64,000 nt of DNA, from the NCBI GenBank assembly GCA_963803875.1, contig CAWDOA010000009.1, positions 186,001 to 250,000 of the forward strand. The letters are read 5' to 3'. The position numbers were made by a program, and so were the translations under genes. Positions 1-9,168 of the stretch are shown in pieces. Under the pieces are notes generated by a model that was not told the origin of the DNA, made no database searches, and saw nothing but the letters and a program-made list of their open reading frames with translations. The stretch's first letter is position 1; each line of letters begins with the position of its first letter. This stretch comes from JABDIY01 sp963803875. GTDB lineage: Bacteria; Actinomycetota; Acidimicrobiia; Acidimicrobiales; SZUA-35.

Positions 1-819
1 AGTGCTGAGAACCCGTTCGATCGTAGGGTTCACGATCTCGTTTGCTTGGACTTCGTTTCGTATTACCGGGCGCTGGACCCCGGCGTAGGACATGATCGAG
101 AACGCTCGTCCTTCCCTGATCAACTCAACCAAGGCGTCTTGGGAGTCGACATCGATGGCGACTGTGGGTCGAAGGCCAATAGTCGCAAACGCTTGGTCGA
201 TCAGGTGGCGTAAGCCGGGTTGGATCCCGGGAAGCGCCAGAGGCAGCTCGGCAGCAGTTGCGAGATCGACGGGGCCGGTGGGTCTCGATCCCGGTGGCCC
301 AACGAGATGGAGGGATTCGGTAGCAAGCGCTCGCACCTCGAGACCCTCGTGTCGATGCGCACTCGACACAACTCCAACGTCGGCATCTCCAGCCGAGAGC
401 GCCAGTGGAATGTTGTTGGGGTGTGCTCCCATCAAGCGCAACTCGACATCGGGGTGTTCGGAGGCAAAACGATCGATTATCGGGAGAAACAGCATATGAC
501 CGGTGGTATCGGGCATTGCTACGCAAATTCGCCCGTGGAGGTTTCCGTCCAGCGATCGGATCTCTTCCTCGACGTCCTCGAGCTGTCGCAGGATTTCCGA
601 CGCCCGAAGTGCAAGCCGGGTTCCGGCCTCTGTTGGTGTAGCGCCGCTGCTGTCACGATTGAAGAGCTGAACGCCGAGTTCGCGCTCGATCTTGGCGAGC
701 ATACGACTGAGCGAAGGCTGGGACAACGCCAGGTGAACCGCAGCGTGGGAGATGTTCTGCAGCTCGGCCACGGCGACGATTGCGTGGAGTTGGCGGGGGG
801 CGAGGTTCGATCCCGTCAT
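1..819 (-). CDS. LysR-family transcriptional regulator (3' end cut by window edge)
   Basis: Reading leftward from ATG at 819, one open frame runs to base 1 (273 residues, no stop), so the C-terminus lies outside the window. Residues 1-60 form a LysR helix-turn-helix: the start MTGSNLAPRQLHAIVAVAEL is followed by SHAAVHLALSQPSLSRML. The rest is a periplasmic-binding-like effector domain, with LHGRICVAMPDTTGHML opening it. LysR proteins usually have about 300 residues, so only some 25-30 are missing. The gene diverges from the amine-dehydrogenase operon starting at 930, with 110 bases between them. I infer that it controls that operon in response to an amine-derived effector; the ligand cannot be read from the sequence. 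Confidence 0.9.
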   Translation of the reverse strand, partial: MTGSNLAPRQLHAIVAVAELQNISHAAVHLALSQPSLSRMLAKIERELGVQLFNRDSSGATPTEAGTRLALRASEILRQLEDVEEEIRSLDGNLHGRICVAMPDTTGHMLFLPIIDRFASEHPDVELRLMGAHPNNIPLALSAGDADVGVVSSAHRHEGLEVRALATESLHLVGPPGSRPTGPVDLATAAELPLALPGIQPGLRHLIDQAFATIGLRPTVAIDVDSQDALVELIREGRAFSIMSYAGVQRPVIRNEVQANEIVNPTIERVLST

Positions 820-929
820 GCGTTGAGCGTATACCTGTCATTCGCTCCATGTGAATAGCGGCATACTGGCCGCTCGCTTGCTACGGTTGTCCGAACGGAC
901 CCGTAGGGGGATCCGACCGAGGGGAATCG

Positions 930-3377
930 ATGGTTGCAACTGTTCCAGATCGCGCCCAGGTGGTGATCGTCGGCGGTGGCATCATCGGCTGCTCGATTGC
1001 CTACCACCTCACCAGGCGAGGGGTTACCGACGTCGTTGTCATCGAGCAGGGACAGCTGACGGGCGGAACAACCTGGCACGCCGCTGGCCTTGTCAGCCAG
1101 CTGAAATCGTCGCACAGCCTCACCAAGCTGGCGGAGTATTCGGCTCGTCTGTTCGAAGACCTCGAGGGCGAGACCGGCCAGGCCACCGGTTACCGCACAC
1201 CGGGATCGATCTCGGTTGCTTCGGACAACGAGCGGTGGGAGGAACTGCTGCGGGGAATGTCGATGGCCAAGACTGTCGGAATCGAGATCCGTGAGCTCGA
1301 ACTCGACGAGGCACAGGAGATGCAGCCGCTGCTCAACATCGACGACTTGGTGGGTGCGCTCTACATCCCCAGAGATGGTCAGACCTCACCCGTGGACACC
1401 ACGATGGCTCTGGCAAAAGGAGCAAAGGCCAAGGGCGCCCGAATCGTCGAGGGTGTGGCCGTTACCGACCTCACCAAAGACGCTGACCGCATCACCGGTG
1501 TCAACACCGAACAGGGTCACATCGAGGCTGAAACGGTGGTGCTCGCCGGCGGCATGTGGACAAGGCAACTGGCCGACACCGCCGGAATACGCGTACCGCT
1601 GCAGGCCTGTGAGCATTTCTATCTCGTCACCGAGCCGATCGCCGAGGTGCACCCGAACATGCCCACCGTGCGCGACCCAACGAACTACACCTACTTCAAG
1701 CAGGAAACCGGCAAGATCATGGCCGGATTCTTCGAACCGCGGGGCAAGATCTGGAATCTCGACGGAATTCCTCGCGACTTCATGTTCGGCACCCTGCCAG
1801 AGGATTGGGACCACGTCGGTCCGATCTTCGAACGGGCAATACATCGGATGCCCAGGCTCGGCGAGGTTGGCATACAGCTGTTCTTCAATGGGCCCGAGGC
1901 ATTCACCCCTGATGGGGTGTACTACCTGGGGGAGTCCAACGAAGTGGATGGCTGCTACGTGGCTGCCGGCTTCAACTCGGTCGGAATCCAGAGCGCCGGG
2001 GGAGCGGGATGGGTCCTCGCCGACTGGATCATCGATGGTCATCCTCCCAGTGACCTGTCCGCAGTCGACATCCGTCGCACGTTCCCTTTCCAGAACAAGC
2101 CCGAGTTTCTCGAGCAGCGAATCTCAGAGAGTCTTGGTTTGCTGTACGCCATGCACTGGCCGTTCCGGCAATACGAGAGTGCCCGAGACCAGCGGGTCTC
2201 GCCGTTGCACCAACGTTTCGCCGCGGCCGGCGCAGTGTTTGGTGAGGTGGCCGGATGGGAACGCCCCAACTGGATCGCCGCCGATGCCGACAATCCCACC
2301 TACGAGTACAGCTGGGGCAAGCAGAACTGGGTGGCGGCCAGCGGTCGAGAGTGTCACGCCGTTCGCCATGCGGTGGGGCTGTTCGATCAGACCTCATTCG
2401 CCAACTTCGAGGTCACCGGCCCCGACGCGATGAAGATGCTCAACTGGATGAGCTGCAATGAGGTGGATGTTCCCATCGGTAGGGCGGTGTACACCCAATG
2501 GCTCAACGACCGGGGCGGAATCGAAGCCGACCTTTCGGTCACCCGTCGCGGAGAGGACCACTATCTCGTTGTAACGGGCGCTGCCGTCGCCAACCGCGAT
2601 TGGCACTGGCTGCGCCGCACGGCCCGTGACATCGACGTTCGGATCACCGATCGCAGCGATGAGATAGCGATGATCGGTCTCATGGGGCCCAACAGTCGAG
2701 CGGTTCTGAGCCAACTGACCGACCAGGATCTCACCAACGACGGTTTTCCATTCGGCACGTCGATGCACATGACGGTTGCCGGGATCGATGTGTTTGCGAT
2801 TCGCATGACCTACGTGGGCGAACTCGGATGGGAGCTGTACATCGCCAACAACGATGCGGTTGCCCTTCACGATGCGCTCGTGGAAGCCGGGCAGGACTAC
2901 GGTCTCGCACACGCCGGCTACCACGCCATGAACACGCTTCGCCTGGAATCGGGATATCGGCACTGGGGTCACGACATCACCGACGAAGACACACCCATTG
3001 AAGCTGGCCTCGGGTTCACCTGCGCCTATGGCAAAGTTGGTGGCTTCCGCGGCATGGAGGCCTTGCTCGCTCAGAAGGCCGAGCCGCTCCGAACCAAACG
3101 GTTGATCCAATTCCGCCTGGAGGACACCGAGCGGCTGTTGTACCACGATGAACCCATCATTCGAAACGGTGAGACCGTTGGCCGCACAACCGGTGGCATG
3201 TTCAGCTACGTGGAGGGCAAGGCCCTGGCGATGGGTTATGTGAACCATGCAGACGGCGTCACCAAGGATTGGCTCGACAGCGGACACTTCGAAATAGAGG
3301 TGGCCACGGTGCCTATCACAGCTACGCCATCAATCCGTTCGTTCTATGACCCGCGCAACGAGCGCGTGAAGGTCTAA
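930..3377 (+). CDS. FAD-dependent dimethylglycine/sarcosine dehydrogenase-like protein with GcvT domain
   Basis: This 815-residue flavoprotein has the full dimethylglycine dehydrogenase layout. An N-terminal DAO-type FAD domain carries the dinucleotide motif VIVGGGIIGCSIAYHL (about residues 11-27). TTWHAAG follows near residue 50, where its His is the usual site of covalent FAD in this family. After residue 440 comes a folate-binding aminomethyltransferase (GcvT) domain with its C-terminal barrel. Such enzymes oxidise N-methyl groups and pass the one-carbon unit to tetrahydrofolate. It is the first gene of an apparent operon, with a paralogue 25 bases downstream and an MttB-family gene after that. 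The exact substrate (dimethylglycine, sarcosine or another methylated amine) cannot be told from sequence alone. Confidence 0.9.
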   Translation: MVATVPDRAQVVIVGGGIIGCSIAYHLTRRGVTDVVVIEQGQLTGGTTWHAAGLVSQLKSSHSLTKLAEYSARLFEDLEGETGQATGYRTPGSISVASDNERWEELLRGMSMAKTVGIEIRELELDEAQEMQPLLNIDDLVGALYIPRDGQTSPVDTTMALAKGAKAKGARIVEGVAVTDLTKDADRITGVNTEQGHIEAETVVLAGGMWTRQLADTAGIRVPLQACEHFYLVTEPIAEVHPNMPTVRDPTNYTYFKQETGKIMAGFFEPRGKIWNLDGIPRDFMFGTLPEDWDHVGPIFERAIHRMPRLGEVGIQLFFNGPEAFTPDGVYYLGESNEVDGCYVAAGFNSVGIQSAGGAGWVLADWIIDGHPPSDLSAVDIRRTFPFQNKPEFLEQRISESLGLLYAMHWPFRQYESARDQRVSPLHQRFAAAGAVFGEVAGWERPNWIAADADNPTYEYSWGKQNWVAASGRECHAVRHAVGLFDQTSFANFEVTGPDAMKMLNWMSCNEVDVPIGRAVYTQWLNDRGGIEADLSVTRRGEDHYLVVTGAAVANRDWHWLRRTARDIDVRITDRSDEIAMIGLMGPNSRAVLSQLTDQDLTNDGFPFGTSMHMTVAGIDVFAIRMTYVGELGWELYIANNDAVALHDALVEAGQDYGLAHAGYHAMNTLRLESGYRHWGHDITDEDTPIEAGLGFTCAYGKVGGFRGMEALLAQKAEPLRTKRLIQFRLEDTERLLYHDEPIIRNGETVGRTTGGMFSYVEGKALAMGYVNHADGVTKDWLDSGHFEIEVATVPITATPSIRSFYDPRNERVKV

Positions 3378-3402
3378 ACCCGCCAGTAGGAGCACCTCAG
3401 CA

Positions 3403-5824
3403 ATGCAAGAAGAAGCGCAAGTTGTCATCATCGGTGCCGGTGCCATGGGCGCCGGCCTGTTCTATTACCTGGCGCACGAGGGCTGGACCGACACGCTGCT
3501 CATAGAAAAGGGCGAGCTGTCCTCGGGCTCCACGTGGCATGCTGCCGGGCTCATTCCGCACTTCATCGGCAGCCTCAACATGGCCAAGAACCACCAGGTG
3601 GCCGCCGATCTGTATCCGGCGCTGGAAGCCGAGACCGGAATGAGCGGCGGCTGGCATCCAACCGGAGCGATTCGCCTTGCTCTCACACAGGATCAGGTCG
3701 ATTGGTTCAAGTACGTGCACGGGATCATGGAACTGGTGGGCAACGAGAGCTATTTGCTGGAACCCAAACAGATACTCGATCACTGGCCCTTCATGGACGT
3801 CTCCGACGTGAAGATGGGCTTCCACACCCCCAGCGATGGGTGGGCCGACCCGTCGATGTCATCGGCAGCAATGGTTGCCGGCGGCCGCCAGCTCGGTGCG
3901 AAGGTGCACAAGCACACCCTCGTCACCGCTACCAACCAACTTCCCGACGGCCGCTGGGAAGTCATCACCGACAAGGGGCGAGTGGTGTGTGAGCACGTGG
4001 TCAATGCCGCCGGTTGCTACGCACCGCAGGTCGGTGCCATGGCCGGCATCGATGTGCCGATCGTGTCGGTCATCCACCAGTATCTGATCACTGAACCTAT
4101 GAAGGAGATCACCGATCTCGGCACCTTCCAACCGCCGATCGTTCGCGACCCTCGCGCCTCGGCGTACTACCGGCGCGAGATCAACAGTCTGTTGGTCGGC
4201 CCTTACGAACGCGAGAACGCCCAGACCTATGGCATCGACGGAATCGATTGGGACAAACACTTCTATCTCACTCCTCCCGATCTCGATCAGCTCATGCCGT
4301 GGCTGATCGAGGCCGGCAACCGGATACCTGCGTTCCAGGAGGCTGGGATCAAGACTGTGATCTCGGGGCCGATCACCCACACTCCCGACAGCGGCTTCCT
4401 CATGGGGCCCGCTCCGGGACACAACAACTACTGGCACTGTTCTGGCGCCTCCATCGGAGTAACCCAAGGCCCCGGAGCCGGCAAACACCTCGCCCAGTGG
4501 ATGGTGCACGGGCAGACCGAAGTGAACGTGGCCGAGATGGATCCTCGCCGCTTCGGTGATCATGCGGGTCCGAAGGGTCGATATGCGATCGACAAGGCGA
4601 TCGACGAGTTCCACGAAATGTACGCAACCCGAATGCCGGGCGAGCAACGGTTCGCCGGCCGCCCTCAGAAGGTGGACACGATCTATGACCGCTTGGATGC
4701 CAGGGGAGCCCAGTGGCAGGAGATCTTCGGTTGGGAACGTCCTCAGTATTTCGGTGAACCCGAAGCTCACAGTTTCCGGCGCTCCAACGCATTCGACATC
4801 GTTGCCGAGGAGGTCAGGGGCACCCGTGAGACAGCGGGCCTCGCCGATCTCTCCGCATTCGCCAAGTTCGAAGTCACCGGCAGAAGACGCTGGGAGCTTC
4901 CTCGAACGAATGGCTGCCAACAAGATGCCGGTGAAACCAGGGGGAATGCGACTCACCCACTTCCTCACCAGTCTCGGGGGAATCGAGGCGGAGATGACCA
5001 TCACCAAACTTGCCGAGGATCGCTACTATCTCAACTCCGGCATCACCTCGGAGTTCCACGACCGTGATTGGCTGGTTCATCACATCGCTGAGGGTGAAGA
5101 CGTCACCGTCACCGACGTCACCGAGGACAGAGGCATTCTGGCCGTCGCCGGGCCAAAGAGCCGAGAGATCCTCGCCGGCCTCACCGATGCCGACCTCACC
5201 AACGATGCATTCCGATGGCTCACCGGTCGGGAAATCACCCTGGCGGGCGTGCCGGTGATCGCTTTGCGAGTGAGCTACGTGGGCGAACTGGGTTGGGAGC
5301 TGCACTGTGCGATGGACCGGCTCCCAGAGCTGTACGACGCCGTTGTCGAGGTTGGCGAGCCGATGGGAATGGTTCACTACGGCGCATATGCGATGAATTG
5401 CATGCGGATCGAGAAGGCCTACAAGGCCATGGGCTCGGAACTCACAACGGAAATCACGCCGGTTGAAGCGGACCTCGGTCGGTTCGTCAACTACGACGTC
5501 GACTTCCAGGGCCGTGAGGCCGCTCAGAAACGTCTCGCCATGGGTGACGACATCGAGATGATTCTCGTCTACTGCTCGGTCGACGCCAGCGACAACGACC
5601 CGCGGGGCAACGAGCCGGTCTACTTCAACGGCGAGCGCATTGGGCTCACCACCTCAGGTACGTACGGCCATAGCGTCGGTACCAGCCTGGCATTCGCCTA
5701 CGTCGACCCCGCATGCAAGGCACCGGGTACCGAGCTGGAGATCAAAATGATGGGGGAGATGCGCCCGGCAAGAATTCTGGCCGATGCGGCATACGACCCG
5801 GCCAACGAGAAGCCGCGAGCGTAG
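3403..5824 (+). CDS. Second FAD/GcvT dimethylglycine dehydrogenase-like protein, one frameshift
   Basis: This is a paralogue of the preceding gene with the same layout: FAD motif VVIIGAGAMGAGLFYYLAHE, a presumed covalent-FAD site STWHAAGLI, then a GcvT domain. The frame opened at 3403 runs well to FAKFEVTG (codon ending 4881) and then breaks. Dropping one base near 4882 joins it to the frame ending at 5824 (EDAGSFLERMAANKMPVKPG onward). The restored protein has 806 residues, close to its 815-residue neighbour. Both halves are highly conserved in style, so I favour a sequencing or assembly insertion over a real pseudogene. It lies 25 bases after the first dehydrogenase and 9 bases before the MttB-family gene, so all three are probably co-transcribed. 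The two dehydrogenases may act on successive demethylation steps. Confidence 0.85.
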
Positions 5825-5833
5825 GGAAGTACG

Positions 5834-7375
5834 ATGGCACGACGCTCAGGAGGACGGGCTGCACGAGTTGCACTTCGCGGGGCACCGCTGGCGAAGGAAG
5901 CACGGGCGGTCTGGCCAGGTATCGAGGGTGGCAAGTTCAAGCCGCTCTCCGACAAGGAATGTGGCGAAGTCTTCGAGGCTGCTCTCACCATGCTGGAGGA
6001 CCTCGGCATGGGGCAAGCCACCCCCGAGTTCATCGAGATTGTCACAGCCGCCGGTGGCCGTATGGACGAGCACGGGCGCCTCCGGTTCCCGCGCGACCTC
6101 GTGCAGAGATGTATGGATCTCGCAGCCAAGGAGTTCACCCTCCACGGTTTCAACAGCGACGAGGGGGTCGAACTCGGCGGCAACAGGGTTCACTTCAGCA
6201 CCGCCGGCGCCGCAGTGTTGGTGCTCGAGCACGAAACTGAGCGCTTTCGACACAGCACCATTCAAGACGTGTACGACAGTGCTCGCATCGGTGACACGCT
6301 CGACAACATTCACATGTTCGTTCGTATGGTGGTTGCCCGCGACATGGAACTCTCGCGTGACGTCGACATCAACACCGCCTACGCAACCATGATCGGGACA
6401 TCGAAGCCTCAGGGAACCTCGATGTTCGAACCGGGCCATGTGCACGAGATCGTTGCCATGTACGACATGGCCCTCGGGGGAGAGGGGGAGTTTCGTAGGC
6501 GGCCCTTCGTCATGGCCAACAACACCTTCGTCGTGCCTCCGCTGCGGTTCGCCCACGACTCTGCGTTGTGTATGGCCGAGCAGGTCCGGGTGGGTATGCC
6601 AATCAACCTTCTGTCAGCCGGTCAGGCCGGGGCCACATCGCCCGCAGCCCTGGCCGGTTCGTTGGTGCAGGCCCTCGCAGAATGCCTAGCGGCCTTGACC
6701 TGTGTGAACCTGATCTCTCCCGGACATCCGTGCATCATGGGACTGTGGCCGTTCGTCTCGGACCTCCGCACCGGTGCGATGAGCGGAGGGAGTGGCGAGG
6801 AGGCGATTCTGAACGCCGCAGCGGCGCAGGTCTCCGGTGGTTATCTCGGGCTGCCCACCGGGGTGGCGGCCGGCATGGCCGATTCCAAGCTCCCGGACAA
6901 TCAGGCAGGGCACGAAAAGGCGCTCGCCATTTCGCTTGCGGCCAACGCCGGCGCCAACATCGTGTACGAGTCGGCAGGGATGCTGGCGAGCCTCATGGCC
7001 TGTTCGCTCGAGGCGATGGTGATCGACAACGACATGCTCGGTGCCATCAACCGCACGGTGCGGGGTATCGACATCACCCCCGACAGCCTTTCGACCCAAG
7101 CCATGCGAGACGTGGTGTACGGCGCCGGACACTTCCTCGGCCATGATCAGACCCTGTCGATCATGCAGAGCGAATACACCTATCCACTTGTGGGTGATCG
7201 GAACAGCCCTGACGACTGGGTGGATGCCGGCGCCAAGAACGTGAAGGAAGTGGCCCACGACTATGTGATCCGCACCCTGGCCAACCACTGGCCCGATCAC
7301 GTCCCGGCAGAGAACGACGCCAAGATCCGGGCGGCGTTCGACAACATCGCGTTGCAGCCCAAAGGCCATAGTTGA
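5834..7375 (+). CDS. Trimethylamine methyltransferase (MttB) superfamily protein, non-pyrrolysine type
   Basis: The 513-residue protein matches the MttB superfamily along its length, including the C-terminal stretch with GMADSKLPDNQAGHEKAL and GANIVYESAGMLASLMA. The reading frame has no in-frame amber codon, so it belongs to the branch lacking pyrrolysine. Characterised members of that branch demethylate quaternary amines such as glycine betaine or carnitine and pass the methyl group to a corrinoid protein. No corrinoid protein gene is seen here. The gene starts 9 bases after the second dimethylglycine dehydrogenase-like gene. I infer a pathway that strips methyl groups from a quaternary or tertiary amine and feeds them to folate. 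The substrate is unknown. Confidence 0.85.
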   Translation: MARRSGGRAARVALRGAPLAKEARAVWPGIEGGKFKPLSDKECGEVFEAALTMLEDLGMGQATPEFIEIVTAAGGRMDEHGRLRFPRDLVQRCMDLAAKEFTLHGFNSDEGVELGGNRVHFSTAGAAVLVLEHETERFRHSTIQDVYDSARIGDTLDNIHMFVRMVVARDMELSRDVDINTAYATMIGTSKPQGTSMFEPGHVHEIVAMYDMALGGEGEFRRRPFVMANNTFVVPPLRFAHDSALCMAEQVRVGMPINLLSAGQAGATSPAALAGSLVQALAECLAALTCVNLISPGHPCIMGLWPFVSDLRTGAMSGGSGEEAILNAAAAQVSGGYLGLPTGVAAGMADSKLPDNQAGHEKALAISLAANAGANIVYESAGMLASLMACSLEAMVIDNDMLGAINRTVRGIDITPDSLSTQAMRDVVYGAGHFLGHDQTLSIMQSEYTYPLVGDRNSPDDWVDAGAKNVKEVAHDYVIRTLANHWPDHVPAENDAKIRAAFDNIALQPKGHS

Positions 7376-7449
7376 CCTTCGTCATTGACCGGTGAAATGC
7401 GTTACCGCGGATCTGCTCGGTGGTGGAGGGTCCCGATCACAGTCACCAA

Positions 7450-9087
7450 CTACTCTGACACCCACGGTTCGGCCTCGGCCGCCCCGCGTTGGATCGTGAC
7501 GAACTGATTGGCGGCTACGGTGACCCACGGCCCGACCTCCCCGTCGGGCCAGCGGACCCTGACCTCGGTTCGGTCGGCATCACCAAGCCCGGCGTGGATC
7601 CAACCGGCCTGGCCGCCGGCGTGGCCCCCGCCAACCGTGATCTCACGGCTCCACAGGTTGTCGCCAACTCGGACATCCAGCCAGGATCCCACCGCATCAA
7701 CATTGGGCGCAGGCTGCTCCAACCGAAGCTGGATCCAGTTGCCTACGGCTTTGGACTGCTCTCCTTCGCCGAGGCCGGTATTGCGCCAAAGTGTCACGTT
7801 CTCGCGGCGGTGCACCACAACGAGGTCGAGCATGCCGTCGAGATTGAGATCGATCAGCGCAGCGCCACGCGATCTCGAGAAGCCGGCAATGCCGGCGGCG
7901 TCGGCACTCTCGGTGAATGTGCCGTCGCTCATGCCTAGAAGGAGGTTGTTGGGATCTTTCGCCGCAAAGTCGGGTTGAGCCTCGACATTCCCTTTGGAGA
8001 TGAACAGGTCGACGAGGCCGTCGTTGTTGACGTCGGCGAATTCGGGATGCCAGGCCGTCGATGGCAGAACGTCACCCCCGGTGAAGGGTCGCTGCGCTGT
8101 CGCACCGCGGCGGAGGGCGATATCGCGGTAGCTCGGCTGATCCGGCCCGGCCGACAACGATTGGAGCTTGTTGTCCCCCTGGCTGGTGATCATGACCTCG
8201 GGAAGCCCATCACCGGTCAGGTCGCGACTTGCGATACCCATACCCCAAATCCGCAGGGGCCTCCACCCGTCGGCTTCGGTGTATTGCTGCGGGGAGTCGA
8301 TCGGGCCTACCCGCCACAGCTGCTCCGCTCCGTCGGTGTAGTAGTGGCGGTCGTTCGCCATACGGAGGTCCGCCTCACCCGACCGGTTCCAGTCGCTGAA
8401 GAGGATGGACAGTGTGCAGTACCCGGGCGAGAGCGAAACTGGCGAGGCGTACCGGTCACCGTCTGGCGCCGGCCGAAGGAACGTGCTGTCGTCGCATACC
8501 GTCTGGTCGGGTACGAGGTAGTTCCCGAACGCCATCGTTGGCAAGGTGTTGGACCCCTCCCACATCGCTGAGAACGCGGTTGTCCAACTCTGATCGGCTT
8601 CGATCCCGAAGTGCTCGTTGGCGACCTCGAATCGACAGTTCCCGAGGCCGCGCAGAATGGCGTTGCGGCCAAGACGCAACACCGCCAGGTCTTTGTTTCC
8701 ATCGCTATCGATGTCGATCGGATATGCGCCGGTCACCTCGGCCAGATCGGTGATTGGTGAAGCCAGCCGAGCAAATTGGAGCGCTCCTCCCGCCGGGCTC
8801 TCATTTCGATAGAGCGCCGCTGGTTCGCTCCCGCCGGCGAAGTACAAATCGAAGCGGCCGTCGTCATCGCAGTCGAACGCAGCGACGCCGCCGCCGACGA
8901 AGAATTCGAACTCGCCGTCATATGAGTGCTCGACGCCGGAGGTGATGGTCTCGTCCACGAAGAGCGGCGTTTCCGGGGTGGGCTGAGCCGTGGAACCCGA
9001 GCCTTCGCGCTCGGAAACCACCACAGCCACGACGCCGATCATGGCCAACGCTGCGGCGCCTCCCATGAACAAGAACCTGCGGCGCAT
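7450..9087 (-). CDS. CRTAC1-family FG-GAP/VCBS repeat protein with ASPIC/UnbV domain
   Basis: Translation from ATG at 9087 gives about 545 residues beginning MRRRFLFMGGAAALAM, a positively charged start and hydrophobic segment that act as signal peptide or membrane anchor. An upstream in-frame start at 9132 is possible but adds 15 unconvincing residues. The body holds several FG-GAP/VCBS repeats with calcium-loop-like cores: DCDDDGRFDLYFAGG, DIDSDGNKDLAVL, DVNNDGLVDLFIS and DLNLDGMLDLVVV. This predicts an extracytoplasmic beta-propeller. The last 100 residues resemble the ASPIC/UnbV module (NWIQLRLEQPAPNVDAVGSW through VRWPDGEVGPW). The biochemical function of such proteins is unclear. It diverges from the vanadium haloperoxidase gene, with 81 bases between the starts, so a shared promoter region and a linked role outside the cell are likely. 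Confidence 0.85.
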   Translation of the reverse strand: MRRRFLFMGGAAALAMIGVVAVVVSEREGSGSTAQPTPETPLFVDETITSGVEHSYDGEFEFFVGGGVAAFDCDDDGRFDLYFAGGSEPAALYRNESPAGGALQFARLASPITDLAEVTGAYPIDIDSDGNKDLAVLRLGRNAILRGLGNCRFEVANEHFGIEADQSWTTAFSAMWEGSNTLPTMAFGNYLVPDQTVCDDSTFLRPAPDGDRYASPVSLSPGYCTLSILFSDWNRSGEADLRMANDRHYYTDGAEQLWRVGPIDSPQQYTEADGWRPLRIWGMGIASRDLTGDGLPEVMITSQGDNKLQSLSAGPDQPSYRDIALRRGATAQRPFTGGDVLPSTAWHPEFADVNNDGLVDLFISKGNVEAQPDFAAKDPNNLLLGMSDGTFTESADAAGIAGFSRSRGAALIDLNLDGMLDLVVVHRRENVTLWRNTGLGEGEQSKAVGNWIQLRLEQPAPNVDAVGSWLDVRVGDNLWSREITVGGGHAGGQAGWIHAGLGDADRTEVRVRWPDGEVGPWVTVAANQFVTIQRGAAEAEPWVSE

Positions 9088-9168
9088 GGATGGAGTTAAC
9101 CACACAGAAAGCGGAACCGGATCGGCGCGCAAGGGACTGATGTCGATGCGGATAGTTTTGGAGCGATC

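Noticed and set aside
5834..7375. Pyrrolysine-type MttB
   Set aside because: The frame has no internal TAG and reads straight through, so this is the non-pyrrolysine branch.
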